DNA of 64,000 nucleotides from NCBI GenBank assembly GCA_016191245.1, contig JACPOY010000030.1, positions 62,001 through 126,000 on the forward strand, read 5' to 3'. A program made the translations under genes and the position numbers. Positions 48,664-59,900 of the stretch are shown here, in pieces (within the stretch, counting starts at the first letter, position 1; every line of letters begins with the position of its first letter). The stretch comes from Gammaproteobacteria bacterium (lineage in GTDB: Bacteria; Pseudomonadota; Gammaproteobacteria; Berkiellales; Berkiellaceae). The notes under the pieces are model-generated. The model ran no database searches. It was given only the letters and a program-made list of their open reading frames with translations, and had not been told where the DNA came from.

Positions 48664-50921
48664 ATTACTTTCCTTGGGTGATAAAACCTTAGACGATTGG
48701 CATTTGCAACAACAGTTACAGAAGACAATGCCATGGCCGCTCCTGCAATCATTGGGTTTAGCAATAAACCTGTAAAAGGAAATAAAACGCCTGCAGCGAT
48801 TGGAATTCCAATAATATTGTAAATGAAAGCGCCGAATAAATTTTGTTTCATATTTCGAACGGTGTGTCTGGAAATCAACATAGCATCAACTATTCCTTGT
48901 AGAGAACCACCCATCAAAATGATGCCTGCACTTTCAATGGCAATGTCAGTGCCTGTCCCTATAGCAAAGCCAACATCAGCTTGGGCTAATGCAGGAGCAT
49001 CGTTAATACCATCACCAACCATTCCAACTCTCTGTTTCAAAGCCTGGAGTTCTGCAATTTTTTTAGCTTTATCTTGTGGTAAAACTTCAGCCATAACATC
49101 ATGTATATTAACCTGAGATGCGATAGATTGTGCTGTGCCATGGTGATCTCCTGTAATCATTATCACTTTGAGACCCATTTGCTGTAATTGAATAATTGCT
49201 GCTTTTGAATCCGACTTAATGGGATCTGCTATAGAGATAATCCCTATGATTTGATTCTCAACTGCTATATAAATTGGCGTTTGACTTAATTTTGCAAGAT
49301 GATCAGCTTGGTTTTCAAGAGTAGGGTTTGTAGGTATCTTTTGTAATGTCATTAATTTGCTATTTCCTAACCATACTGTTTTTTCTTGAATTGAGCCATT
49401 TACTCCATATCCGGAAATTGCTTGAAAATTTGTAACTGGAAGTAGAGAGTAACCTTTCTCTTTAGCCGCTTTAACAATGGCTTCTGCGAGAGGATGTTCC
49501 GAACCAACTTCAAGGCTTGCTGCATATGTTAAAATCTGTTGAACATCCCAGTTTTGTGCAGGGTAAACACCTATAACTTGAGGTTGCCCTTGGGTGATTG
49601 TGCCTGTTTTGTCAAGTACTATCGTTGTCAATTGACATGCTTGTTGTAAGGCATCTGCTTGTCGAATCAAAATACCGTGTTCGGCTGCTTTGCCTACCCC
49701 AACCATCACTGATATGGGGACAGCAAGACCTAACGCACACGGGCAAGCGATAACAAGTACAGCCATAGAGGTTACCAGCATGTAGGCAACTCTGGGCTCA
49801 ATCCCTGCATTAAACCAAATCAATGCTGTTAGAATAGCAATAATCATGACTGTAGGTACAAATACACCAGCAATTTGATCTGCTAGTCGAGCTAGCGCTG
49901 GTTTTGAGTTTTGTGCATGCTGAACTAGCTGAATAATTTGAGCGAGGATAGTATCTTTACCAACGTGAGTCGTTTTAAAAATGAAACTACCTGATTTATT
50001 GAGCGTTGCACCGACGACTTTATCATTAATATTTTTCTCTTTTGGTAAGGGCTCGCCTGTTATCATCGATTCGTCAACATGTGATTGGCCTTCAATCACA
50101 ATTCCATCAACAGGTATTTGTTCGCCAGGTCTTACTCGCACAAAATCGCCGATGATTAACTGTGCAATAGGAATATCAATTTCTTCTTTTTCTCGAATGA
50201 CACGAGCGGTTTTAGGTTGCAATGACATCAATCGTTTTATCGATGAGGAAGTGTGCCTTCGTGCTCGCAGCTCCAAGAGTGCACCTAGATTTACCAAAGC
50301 TATGATAATTATAGCCGCTTCAAAATAAACATGTTGCGCTAATGGAGGTAACCATTTTGTAAATAAAATAGCAACTAGGGAATATAGCCAAGCGACTCCA
50401 GTACCAAGGGCAATGAGCGTATCCATGTTCGCAGCATGAGTACGTAATGCTTTCCAGGCACCAATAAAAAAGTGACCACCGGAATAAACCAAGGTTAAAA
50501 ATGTCAGCAAACATAATCCCAGATTAATCTGATGACCCAATGGGGTACTGAATGAAGGCATTATATTGAGCATACCTACGACTAATAACGGGATCCCAAC
50601 AATTGTAGCAAGTGCAGTTTTATAAGTTAAATGACGATAATATGATTGTTCCAGCGAAGTTTTAGTACTTTCTTCTTCCTCAAGGTTGTTTATGACACTA
50701 GCTTCGTAACCTATAGCCTTAATCGCATGAATTAAAACATCAACCGAAATTTCATTCTTGGTTGAAACAATAGCGCTTTTTTCTATTAAGTTAACTTGTG
50801 CATCTTGAACACCAGGGACGGCTTGCAGTGCTTTCTCAATTCTTGATACACAGCTAGCGCAGCTGATACCTGTAAGTGCCAAATGGTAAGTATTGGTAGA
50901 TTTATTAACAGTGCTGTTCAT
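48660..50921 (-). CDS. copA: Copper-exporting P1B-type ATPase CopA
   Basis: 753 residues. One N-terminal heavy-metal-associated domain (GISCASC, ~18-24), eight expected membrane segments, the CPCALG transport motif, DKTGTITQG phosphorylation site, the SEHPLAEAI His-Pro motif and [12 protein letters not shown] hinge. These are the signatures of Cu(I) efflux pumps. First gene of a probable three-gene operon (copA, cupredoxin, P2A-like ATPase), divergent from a threonine dehydratase gene. Confidence 0.95.
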   Translation of the reverse strand: MNSTVNKSTNTYHLALTGISCASCVSRIEKALQAVPGVQDAQVNLIEKSAIVSTKNEISVDVLIHAIKAIGYEASVINNLEEEESTKTSLEQSYYRHLTYKTALATIVGIPLLVVGMLNIMPSFSTPLGHQINLGLCLLTFLTLVYSGGHFFIGAWKALRTHAANMDTLIALGTGVAWLYSLVAILFTKWLPPLAQHVYFEAAIIIIALVNLGALLELRARRHTSSSIKRLMSLQPKTARVIREKEEIDIPIAQLIIGDFVRVRPGEQIPVDGIVIEGQSHVDESMITGEPLPKEKNINDKVVGATLNKSGSFIFKTTHVGKDTILAQIIQLVQHAQNSKPALARLADQIAGVFVPTVMIIAILTALIWFNAGIEPRVAYMLVTSMAVLVIACPCALGLAVPISVMVGVGKAAEHGILIRQADALQQACQLTTIVLDKTGTITQGQPQVIGVYPAQNWDVQQILTYAASLEVGSEHPLAEAIVKAAKEKGYSLLPVTNFQAISGYGVNGSIQEKTVWLGNSKLMTLQKIPTNPTLENQADHLAKLSQTPIYIAVENQIIGIISIADPIKSDSKAAIIQLQQMGLKVIMITGDHHGTAQSIASQVNIHDVMAEVLPQDKAKKIAELQALKQRVGMVGDGINDAPALAQADVGFAIGTGTDIAIESAGIILMGGSLQGIVDAMLISRHTVRNMKQNLFGAFIYNIIGIPIAAGVLFPFTGLLLNPMIAGAAMALSSVTVVANANRLRFYHPRKVI

Positions 50922-50976
50922 GAGTTAGCCATTTAGGTATCTGCAATGCTATATCAATATTAGCATCTATGGGACA

Positions 50977-50986
50977 GGTTTAAACC
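50977..50986. promoter_or_regulatory. 10 bp palindrome upstream of copA
   Basis: GGTTTAAACC is a perfect palindrome 56 bases before the copA start in the divergent region. No CueR-type operator was recognised. Could be an operator or chance. Confidence 0.2.
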
Positions 50987-51048
50987 GACTTGAACGATTT
51001 CTTTGATTAATATAGATTTACTTTAATTTTGTTCTGCTAAGGTTTTTT

Positions 51049-52041
51049 ATGTCTCAATTAAAACTTATGCAACCCTCTGTTGTAAAAACAGCATACAATA
51101 GAATTAAAAAATATATCAATAAGACGCCATTACTGCAAAGCGAAACTATCAACATGAAGCTTGCATCCAAAATTTATTTTAAATTTGAGGGACTGCAAAA
51201 AGTAGGAGCCTTTAAAGCCCGTGGTGCAATTAATACTTTATTGCACCTAAAAGAACAAAATCAATTACCCGAAAGGATAGTGGCATACAGTTCAGGAAAT
51301 CATGCGCAAGCTGTGGCGTGGGCTGCGCAGCAACTTGGTATTAAGGCCACTATCATTATTCCTTCACTTGCCTCACCTATTAAAATTGCTGCCACAAAAA
51401 ATTATGGCGCAGAAGTGATAATAACAAAAGAACGACAACAAGCTGAAGATTTGGCTCATGAAAAATCAAAGGATAGCTTTCTACTACCACCTTATGATCA
51501 TGATGATGTGATAGCTGGTCAAGGAACAGCGGCTTTAGAAGCATGGGAAGAAGAGGGTGATTTTGATGCTGTATTTGCTCCTTGCGGCGGTGGTGGACTT
51601 ATTTCAGGAACGTATCTTGCAACACAACTTTTTTCTGAAAATGCAAAGGTTTATGCCACAGAGCCTCAAATAGCAAATGATGCATCACAATCTTACAAAA
51701 CGGGGACGATAAGCCGTTTTACAACTTCTCCTATGACCATAGCTGATGGCACAAGAACATTGAGCATTTCAGAAAGGACTTTTCAGTACATTAAAATGCT
51801 ACATGGTTTTTACGAGATTTCAGAAGAGGAAATTATCTATTGGACACAATGGTTAACACATTTATTGAAAATTAATCTTGAACCTACAAGTGCACTCGGT
51901 ATGGCTGGAGCCTTTCAGTGGATCAGAGAAGGAAATCGTAACAAAAGAATTTTGATTATAGTATCTGGTGGAAATATAGATGCTAGTACTTATATGAAGA
52001 TTTGGGAAAAAAACTATCTAGAAGATATTCCAGCACTCTAA
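51049..52041 (+). CDS. Threonine/serine dehydratase-like PLP enzyme
   Basis: 330 residues, fold type II PLP enzyme. The PLP lysine lies in KVGAFKARGAIN (~54-65), SSGNHAQAVAWAA binds substrate and CGGGGLISG binds the PLP phosphate. No C-terminal ACT regulatory domain, so it resembles catabolic threonine dehydratase or serine racemase more than IlvA. It would convert threonine or serine to the 2-oxo acid and ammonia. Divergent from copA and convergent with the MarR gene. Confidence 0.88.
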   Translation: MSQLKLMQPSVVKTAYNRIKKYINKTPLLQSETINMKLASKIYFKFEGLQKVGAFKARGAINTLLHLKEQNQLPERIVAYSSGNHAQAVAWAAQQLGIKATIIIPSLASPIKIAATKNYGAEVIITKERQQAEDLAHEKSKDSFLLPPYDHDDVIAGQGTAALEAWEEEGDFDAVFAPCGGGGLISGTYLATQLFSENAKVYATEPQIANDASQSYKTGTISRFTTSPMTIADGTRTLSISERTFQYIKMLHGFYEISEEEIIYWTQWLTHLLKINLEPTSALGMAGAFQWIREGNRNKRILIIVSGGNIDASTYMKIWEKNYLEDIPAL

Positions 52042-52079
52042 TTCACTGAGAGGTTGTATTATCGCGTTTATGTTCGCTA

Positions 52080-52595
52080 TTAATTTTTTTCTTCCAGAAT
52101 ATGAACAAGTAACTCAAGCGAATTAGCAATGATAATCTGCTCACTTTCCGATAGAGAGCTTAAGCTTCCATAGAGACGATTATGCATCAATTGTGGCACA
52201 TTTTTTACAAAATCTCGGCCCTTTTCAGTTATATCTATAAAAATAGCTCGCCTATCAACAACATCTCGCATGCGAGTCACAAGTTTCTTTTCTTCTAATC
52301 GGTCAATGATACCAACAAGTGTGCTGGATGTTAGATGAATACTTTTAGATAAAACAGATAAGGTCATGGCGCCTTTTTCAAATATTTCATATAAGCATAT
52401 GATTTGAGGGACAGTAATATCAAAAAGCTTATTTAATTTTCGTGAATGAGAATCCATCGATTGCATGATGGATCTTAATGCTAAGATAATTCTTTTTTGG
52501 TAGTTTAGTAACTTTTCGTCAGCGGGAATATCATTTTCCTTGCTTGCCTCGATACTGTTAACGATATCTAAATCAACTTTTTCCATTTTGATCAT
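52080..52595 (-). CDS. MarR-family transcriptional regulator
   Basis: 171 residues. The winged-helix core runs ~65-140: FEKGAMTLSVLSKSIHLTSSTLVGIIDRLEEKKLVTRMRD, with the recognition helix at STLVGIIDRLEEK and the wing at RDVVDRRAIFIDITEKG. MarR proteins bind palindromes as dimers and are released by small ligands. It is divergent from the YbdK-type ligase; a palindrome lies 28 bases upstream of its start. Confidence 0.92.
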   Translation of the reverse strand: MIKMEKVDLDIVNSIEASKENDIPADEKLLNYQKRIILALRSIMQSMDSHSRKLNKLFDITVPQIICLYEIFEKGAMTLSVLSKSIHLTSSTLVGIIDRLEEKKLVTRMRDVVDRRAIFIDITEKGRDFVKNVPQLMHNRLYGSLSSLSESEQIIIANSLELLVHILEEKN

Positions 52596-52623
52596 GCAAT
52601 TAATTTCTGATGGACTCGAATAA

Positions 52624-52633
52624 TAGCATGCTA
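52624..52633. promoter_or_regulatory. Candidate MarR operator palindrome
   Basis: TAGCATGCTA, a perfect 10-base palindrome in the marR/ybdK-like divergent region. The same 10-mer forms the core of the 14-base palindrome at 31632-31645. Confidence 0.35.
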
Positions 52634-52750
52634 ACTATAAAATATAAAGTAGTTACGTACACAAATAAATTGAACACATAAAACTTGTGCAAAAATGATT
52701 TGAATGCTAATTATGTAGCGTACTGAAATGATGAAGAAGGAAAAGAATGA

Positions 52751-53968
52751 ATGTCGGATGCATTAAGCTTAGATCATACAAATGAACAAGTTGAATCAAA
52801 AATTTCTACATTTCATAAGGATGAGCCGCAAGATGAAATTAAATTTCTTCAAAGCGAGGCACTTACTTTAGGGGTAGAAATTGAATTGCAATTGATTGAT
52901 GATCAAACACTTAATCTTAGTCCCAAGGCTGGGAGTTTACTTGAAAAATCTTTATCTAACCCAAAAATAAAGCAAGAATTTTACTTAAGCACAATTGAGG
53001 TGAATACAGATATATGTAGCACTGTTCACCAAGCAAAAGGTGATTTGCAGCAATCATTTCATTATTTATCACTATTAGGAACAACTTTAGGGCTTAAATT
53101 TGCTACTACGGGCTGTCATCCTTTTGCAAGATATGCAGATTGTATTATTTCTCCCACAGAACGTTATCATGAATTAATTGATCGCAATCAATGGCTCACC
53201 AGGCGCATGACCGTGTATGGTTTGCATGTTCACTTAGGAATGAAAGATGGGGATGATTGTATTCGTTTTAATAATTTCTTCATGCATTTCTTACCACATC
53301 TCTTAGCTTTGTCATCAAGTTCACCCTTCTGGCAAGGAAATGACACCGGTCTTGCTTCATGTCGTCCCACAACGTATGAAGCATTACCCACAGCAGGTCA
53401 GCCATATTGTGTAAAAAACTGGCGAGATTTTGAGAATCTTTATTTTACTTTAAAAAAATGTGAAGCAATAAAATCGTTGAAGGATTTATGGTGGGATATT
53501 CGCCCAAGCCCAGGTTTTGGCACGCTTGAAATCCGGGTGTGTGATGGTTTAGCAACACTTGATGAAACGCTCGCCATTGTTTCATTTATTCATGCACTTG
53601 CTCATTGGTTTCGGGATAATGGTGATTGGATTGATCAGGTACAGTTACCGGCGCCATGGATTTCCAGGGAAAATAAATGGCGAGTGATGCGTTATGGACT
53701 TGATGCTGAAATTATCACATCAGGTAGTGGCAATCTAAAACCAATTAAACAAGACATAGAAGATTGGTTACAAAAAATATCTTCTTACATTAAACAACTA
53801 GATTATGAAAAATATATTGAGACGCTCTCCAATATTCTGCAAAATGGTACGAGTTCTCAAAGACAACGTAATATTTATCAATTGACACAATCCCTAGAAA
53901 ATGTAGTGCGTCATAATATAATTGAATTTGAATGTCGCAAACCAGATTGGTCATTTTCAATTTCGTAA
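52751..53968 (+). CDS. YbdK-type carboxylate-amine ligase (glutamate-cysteine ligase 2 family)
   Basis: 405 residues. GCS2-family signatures: LGVEIELQLID near residue 36 (metal-binding Glu residues), STIEVNTDIC, VYGLHVHLGM, and PSPGFGTLEIRVCDGL. YbdK enzymes make gamma-glutamyl dipeptides weakly; true substrates are uncertain. AAGGA lies a short way upstream of the ATG. Probably controlled by the divergent MarR regulator. Confidence 0.9.
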   Translation: MSDALSLDHTNEQVESKISTFHKDEPQDEIKFLQSEALTLGVEIELQLIDDQTLNLSPKAGSLLEKSLSNPKIKQEFYLSTIEVNTDICSTVHQAKGDLQQSFHYLSLLGTTLGLKFATTGCHPFARYADCIISPTERYHELIDRNQWLTRRMTVYGLHVHLGMKDGDDCIRFNNFFMHFLPHLLALSSSSPFWQGNDTGLASCRPTTYEALPTAGQPYCVKNWRDFENLYFTLKKCEAIKSLKDLWWDIRPSPGFGTLEIRVCDGLATLDETLAIVSFIHALAHWFRDNGDWIDQVQLPAPWISRENKWRVMRYGLDAEIITSGSGNLKPIKQDIEDWLQKISSYIKQLDYEKYIETLSNILQNGTSSQRQRNIYQLTQSLENVVRHNIIEFECRKPDWSFSIS

Positions 53969-54176
53969 TCAATTCTTTGTAAATTAAATATCGGGGATAG
54001 ACCCGACATTTATGATAAAGTTAGCGAAGAAATGTGAAGACAAACCGAAGTTATGTGTTAGATGATTAATATTTTACGTTAAATATATTTTTTGAATAAT
54101 GGAACTATCGCCACAGCTTAAATGTCATATCAAGGTTCATTGAAAATGCAACCTCATTTAGGCTGTGGAGACAATC

Positions 54177-54980
54177 ATGTTGAAGAAATATATAGCACTG
54201 GGGGTAATGTTAAGCATGGCCTTGCTTTCCATTAGTTCGTATGCGCAAGATAGATATCAAAACCGCAACTATAAACGCAATGTCGTTATTGTTAAGAAAA
54301 CAAATTACGAAAAATATCACGCTGCAAATTATGGCTACTCAACAAACTATCCACGTTCACATTACAGACGCACAGGAAATAATGAACGAGTTGCCTATTA
54401 TGGACATGCTAATCGTTATGGTCGAGATGTAAGTTATAGACGAAATTCACATTATAATAATTACTCAGACTATCAACGAGGTTCAAATAGAGAGCGCGAC
54501 TATAATTCAGACAACGACTATGATTCTGACTACGACTCAAACTCAAACTCTAATGATAATGCCTTAGGTAATGCACCATTCCCCAGTAAGATCTCAAGCA
54601 GTAACATCATTAAGGTCGATTTAGGCAAACTGGCATGGGGTGCTTATGATGATGGAGGGAATTTAGTTAAATGGGGAAGGGCATCAGGTGGCAAAAATTA
54701 TTGCCCCGATATTAATCGAGGGTGTAAAACAGTTACTGGTACTTACACAATATATAGAAAACAAGGTCCGGAATGTAAATCAAATCGTTTTCCTGTAGGT
54801 AAAGGCGGAGCACCAATGCCCTATTGTATGCATTTTCATGGTGGTTATGCGATGCATGGTGGCCAAGTTCCAAATTACAACGCCAGTCATGGTTGTGTTA
54901 GATTATTACACCCAGATGCTCAATGGTTGAATGAAGATTTCGTAAGAGTGGGTAGCACTCGAGTGAATATTACTTATTAG
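54177..54980 (+). CDS. L,D-transpeptidase (YkuD domain), copy 1
   Basis: 267 residues from ATG 54177, with GGAG upstream; a GTG at 54165 is less likely. Signal peptide (ALLSISSYAQ). Residues ~20-125 are a low-complexity Tyr/Asn/Arg/Ser-rich linker (YDSDYDSNSNSN). The C-terminal YkuD domain has the H/C active site: MHGGQVPNYNASHGCVRL, with the catalytic Cys. These enzymes make 3-3 crosslinks or attach lipoproteins to peptidoglycan. A shorter paralog follows immediately. Confidence 0.92.
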   Translation: MLKKYIALGVMLSMALLSISSYAQDRYQNRNYKRNVVIVKKTNYEKYHAANYGYSTNYPRSHYRRTGNNERVAYYGHANRYGRDVSYRRNSHYNNYSDYQRGSNRERDYNSDNDYDSDYDSNSNSNDNALGNAPFPSKISSSNIIKVDLGKLAWGAYDDGGNLVKWGRASGGKNYCPDINRGCKTVTGTYTIYRKQGPECKSNRFPVGKGGAPMPYCMHFHGGYAMHGGQVPNYNASHGCVRLLHPDAQWLNEDFVRVGSTRVNITY

Positions 54981-55088
54981 AAGATCGATGTATTTAAAAT
55001 GAACTAAATAAAGGAACTTACGTCAGATCTCCATTGTCATAACTTGCGATACAAAAAAAACAATTGCAATAATGCTGTGGAGGCAATC

Positions 55089-55616
55089 ATGCTGAATAGA
55101 AACATAGTTTTGGGGGTAATATGGACCATTACGATGCTAGCCTTTATCTCACCTGCAAATGCTCGTTATTATTCGCATCCAGACAATCAAAAGCGCAATT
55201 CACATTATGCACCATTTCCTGCAAAAATATCGAACAGCAACATTGTCAAAGTAGATTTAGGTAAACGTGCATGGGCGGCTTATGATAGCCAAGGTAATCT
55301 TGTGAGATGGGGAAGGGCTTCAGGTGGGAAAAACTATTGCCCTGATATTCGACGTGGGTGCAGAACAATCACTGGCACGTTCACCTTTTACAACAAGAAA
55401 GGGCCTGGCTGTAAATCAAGTCGTTTCCCCGTGGGTAGAGGTGGGGCACCAATGCCTTATTGCATGCATTTCAAAGGAGGGTATGCTTTACATGGCGGCA
55501 ATGTACCAAACTATAATGCGAGCCATGGCTGTGTCAGGGTGCCTTATGCAGATGCGCAATGGTTAAATCAAAATTTTGTGAGAGTGGGTAGCACTCGTGT
55601 AAGTATTCATTATTAA
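55089..55616 (+). CDS. L,D-transpeptidase (YkuD domain), copy 2
   Basis: 175 residues from ATG 55089, with GTGGAGG before it. Signal peptide (ending SPANA). Nearly the same YkuD domain as copy 1 (GGAPMPYCMHF, LHGGNVPNYNASHGCVRV), but the linker is only ~20 residues. The leader GCTGTGGAG-CAATC-ATG is shared with copy 1, so the duplication included the translation start region. Confidence 0.92.
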   Translation: MLNRNIVLGVIWTITMLAFISPANARYYSHPDNQKRNSHYAPFPAKISNSNIVKVDLGKRAWAAYDSQGNLVRWGRASGGKNYCPDIRRGCRTITGTFTFYNKKGPGCKSSRFPVGRGGAPMPYCMHFKGGYALHGGNVPNYNASHGCVRVPYADAQWLNQNFVRVGSTRVSIHY

Positions 55617-55718
55617 AAAGATATTTTAATAAACAAGAAAGGACATCCTAGAGTGGATGTCCTCATTGTATCCTGGAAAATTCTATAATGCTTTGTTTCA
55701 TTGGCAGGATATATCACA

Positions 55719-56939
55719 ATGCAATCGATGCCCCTTGTTTCAATGATAGTTGCCGGTTTTGGGCTTGCCTTTATCCTTGGCATGATTGCAAATCATTTGA
55801 AACTATCACCTATTGTTGGTTATCTTCTTGCTGGCGTATTAATAGGGCCCGCAACGCCAGGATATAACGCTGATATGAAAATAGCACATGAGCTCGCAGA
55901 AATCGGTGTGATACTGCTGATGTTTGGTGTTGGTTTGCAGTTTTCATGGGAAAATCTTGTTCGTGTTAAAAATATTGCTCTACCTGGTGCTTTATGCCAA
56001 ATTCTCATTGCAATCTTAATGGGTTGCGGCTTGGCTCATTTTACTAATTGGACTGTTGGCGCTGGCTTTATATTTGGTCTTTCTTTATCAGTTGCCAGTA
56101 CAGTTGTTTTATTACGTGCACTTGAGCAGAGAAATTTACTGAAAACCAAGCGAGGGCAAATTGGAGTAGGGTGGCTTATTGTCGAGGATTTGATAGTAGT
56201 GATTGCACTCGTTGTTCTACCTGCAATGACGGGAATTCTACAAGCAGACGGATCCCGCTCTGTGGGAGCCGTTTTAATGGATAGTCACTTCCTTCAAACT
56301 TTAGGTTTAACGATTTTTAAAGTTGGTGCTTTTATTATTCTGATGCTTGTGGTTGGTAAGCGCGTAATACCTTGGGTATTAAGAATAACTGAAAAAACAA
56401 AATCTTCTGAACTCTTCATATTGTGCATTATTTCTATCGCACTAGGTGTTGCGTATGGAGCTGCTAAATTATTTGGCGTTTCATTTGCTCTGGGGGCATT
56501 TTTTGCCGGTATGATTTTAAGTGAATCTGAATTCAGTCAAAAAGCTTCCAGAGATTCACTACCATTACGAGATGCTTTTGCTGTGCTTTTCTTTGTGGCA
56601 ATGGGAATGTTATTAAGTCCAACAATTCTTATCACTAAACCATTACTGGTTTTATCGACAGTTTCTATTATTGTTTTAGGAAAATCACTGGCTGCCTATT
56701 TAATTGTTATTGCCTTTGGGTATCCCAAACATACAGCTATTACGATATCTGTAAGCTTAGCTCAAATAGGTGAATTCTCATTTATTCTTGCTGATCTGGG
56801 CGTTAAATTAAAGATCCTTTCACCAGAGGGGCAAGATGTCATTCTAGCGGGAGCCATTATCTCAATACTGCTTAATCCCATCCTTTTTAATTTACTTGAT
56901 CGCTATCAGCCAAAACAGATTAAAGAACATTCAGCTTAG
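55719..56939 (+). CDS. Kef/YbaL-type cation:proton antiporter without RCK domain
   Basis: 406 residues from ATG 55719 (MQSMPLVSMIVAGFGL), matching the YbaL N-terminus; a TTG at 55701 would add six. CPA2-family membrane domain with ~12 hydrophobic segments; motifs LSPIVGYLLAGVLIGPATPG, ELAEIGVILLMFGVGLQFS and FGVSFALGAFFAGMILSES are typical. YbaL and KefB/C carry a C-terminal TrkA-N/RCK domain; here the protein ends just after the last membrane helix. Probably a K+/H+ or Na+/H+ exchanger. Confidence 0.9.
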   Translation: MQSMPLVSMIVAGFGLAFILGMIANHLKLSPIVGYLLAGVLIGPATPGYNADMKIAHELAEIGVILLMFGVGLQFSWENLVRVKNIALPGALCQILIAILMGCGLAHFTNWTVGAGFIFGLSLSVASTVVLLRALEQRNLLKTKRGQIGVGWLIVEDLIVVIALVVLPAMTGILQADGSRSVGAVLMDSHFLQTLGLTIFKVGAFIILMLVVGKRVIPWVLRITEKTKSSELFILCIISIALGVAYGAAKLFGVSFALGAFFAGMILSESEFSQKASRDSLPLRDAFAVLFFVAMGMLLSPTILITKPLLVLSTVSIIVLGKSLAAYLIVIAFGYPKHTAITISVSLAQIGEFSFILADLGVKLKILSPEGQDVILAGAIISILLNPILFNLLDRYQPKQIKEHSA

Positions 56940-56943
56940 TAAT

Positions 56944-59900
56944 TTATGGTTTTACATGTTCTGATTCATGATCATCTTTATTTGTATCGGCTTGAAGATG
57001 AGATTGCTTTTCAAGCGCTTTTTGAAACCATGACAAAGATTCTGGTATTTCATGGCTAGCAAAAAATAGGTGATGTCTTTTTGCAACAGGCAATGACAAA
57101 GGATTTGTATCTTTGATATCTACCGCCGCCCTAGTTTCTTCAACCAGAGGTATATTATCTTTATTTTCAGTATTTCGTGTTTTAGATTGATTAACTAAAT
57201 CAACAATTTCTGTAATCTTCAGTTTTTTATTTGTAAATAATTTAATTATTTCTTCATGATTATTTTCAATCGCATAGGTTAAAGGACTTTTCTGGTTTTC
57301 ATCCTTAATAGTAAAGTCCGCTCCATATTTCAATAACATTTTAACCATGTCAGTATCACCACTAAGAACTGCTTGATGTAAAACACATGCACCATTATAA
57401 ATTTGATGATTAACGTTAGCGCCATGTTCTAATAATTTCTCAGCAATTTCCCGATTTCCATAATAAAATAGAGAAAGAAACAAAGGGGTTATCTTATATT
57501 GTGATTCGGCGGTATTAACATTTGCTCCACTATCTATCAGCCAGTTGATGAATTCATCTCGTTGCATAAATCTTGATTTTTTGAGTGCTGATATAAGAGG
57601 AGTCTCTCCTTCAGATGATATGCCATTAACGTCAACCCCCTTGGTGTGGAGAGCAGATATTACCTCTTTAGCATCGCTTGTCGAGATATTACCTTTAGCG
57701 AAAGCATGTATGGGGTAAATACCATCTTGGGCAGGTATGTTGATATCAGGTGAGCCTCTAATAAGCTCAACTAGAAATTCTTTGATCTGATCAGGGGCAG
57801 CGGCATTCATCAGTTCATTTATGTTTTGATTAACATTTCCTCTAGCAAGTTGTTTTGTTGTTTCTAATAGATAATTTTCTTTCAAAAATCTAACTAAAAT
57901 AGTATCGGTATAGTCATCAGTATTTCGTAACAATAATGCTTTTATTTCTTCAGAATAATCATTTTCTGAATTTAACATTTTGCCAATTGCATGGCGAAGT
58001 AATTCTTTTATGTTATGGTCGCTAGCTAGTATTGATTTATAATTCAAGGTAGAAATTGATATTTTTAATTCAGGTGAATTAAGAATTTCAGCAAGCATAT
58101 CTGGCTTATTATACATGATTGCTAAATCAAGAGCCGTATCACCGTTATCATCTTTAGCATTCACATCTACTTTTGCAGTCATTAATATTTTTTTTAAATC
58201 CGATATGCTATCGGTTAATACTGCCACATGTAAATGCGTAAATTTGTTTGGTGAATTATTTTGATATGAATTTGCTTCTTCTATAGTCTGAGGAATTTCG
58301 TTTTCTTTAAAAAATGAATAGGTATCGTGAGAAAATCCACGAGAGTGATAGGCTGTAATATTGATAAGCATGTAATCGCTATTTAAATGTAAAGCTTTAT
58401 ATTTAAAGTTTTTAATTAGTCCTGCTACTGTTTCAGGTTTTTCTAATGATGCTAATTCATATTCAATGTTCGGATCGTAATAGAATAAATTTTTCTGATC
58501 AGTAATATATAAACTGGTTGCATGAGCTGATCCACCAAAGGAGACTTTAGTATTCGGTAATCGACTTAATATCGTTATATATTCAGCAAGTTGCGCTTCA
58601 TTTAAAGAGGCATGATTATCATTATAATTTAAAGAGAAATGTTGCGCTAAAGAAAAATCATTATCATTTTCACCAATAATGGCATATTGTTCTTTTCTAG
58701 ACTTTTGAGAAGGGTTCAGTTTTGTTAATTCCTCATCCAGGTTTGATTGTTGAAGAAGTATGGCATGATCGCTAAAGAGCCTGAAAAGATCTTTAACATC
58801 AGTGTACTTGTCGATTAAACTTGATACCGCTCTCGTATCATCTAGTCCTTCATAAGAGCCAGCCCACTTGGAAATGATTTTAAGGGTATCCAAAAAATCT
58901 TTTTGTTTTCCCTTATCAGTTAAAACTAATGATAAAAACTCTAATCCATTGCATAAACCTTCCGCTGACAAAGTGTCAGGATTTTGGTTAGTTAATCTTA
59001 AATAATATTTTAATTTTTTAATGAGATGCCCTTGAGCTATCAATATGTCGTCTCTTTTTTCTCGATTTTGAACTGTAGGTTCCATTTGGCTAATAAAAGC
59101 GTGATTATCATGATTAATTGCAACTTGAAATGGATCTCGACCTAATAAATCCAAGCTGCTTTTAAAGGGTTCGCACCGTTTATCTTTTAAAATCAATTCA
59201 ATTATTTCAGGATTAGTACAGGATGCTGCAAAGTGAACTGGGCTTCGACCATAAAAATCTGTCATTGTATAATCAACTTCCTGTAATAGGGCAAACTTAA
59301 CGAGTTCAATATTTCCAGTCATTATCGCTTTAGATAGTAAACACTTTCCTTCATGATCAATGAGATCTAACCTAGCCCCATTTTCTTTCAAATAGTTTAC
59401 GACATCGATGTTTCCAGCAAACAAAGCAAAATCAATTGCTGTAAAAGGAGCTGTTTTGAATAATTTATTAACATCACATCCTTGTTCGACAAGATATTTT
59501 ATATAAGGGAAATTTTTCTGCTCGATTGCTATCATTAAGGGAGTGTAACCATTGCTATCATATGTATCTAAAGCATCTCCCCAATTTGTAGGTCCATATA
59601 CTTCATTCATCTTTTCATGAAATGTGTCAAAATTGAGCTGCGCTGCTAGATGGAATAGTGTTGTATTAGGATCGTTGCTAGCATCACTTGAGATAGTTGG
59701 TATGTGTTGAAGAATAGCTTCATTTTCTGATCTTTTTGCTAAATCACTAGCTTTGTTTGATTTGGCACCTTCAGAAATTAATTGTTGAATCTGATCCATA
59801 TCTTGCAAAATAATGGCATAATCTAGCAGGGTAAAACCCTCGATATCCGGAAAATTAATATCGGTTGGTTCAAGTATTTTTTCATTTTTTTGAGCCCAGA

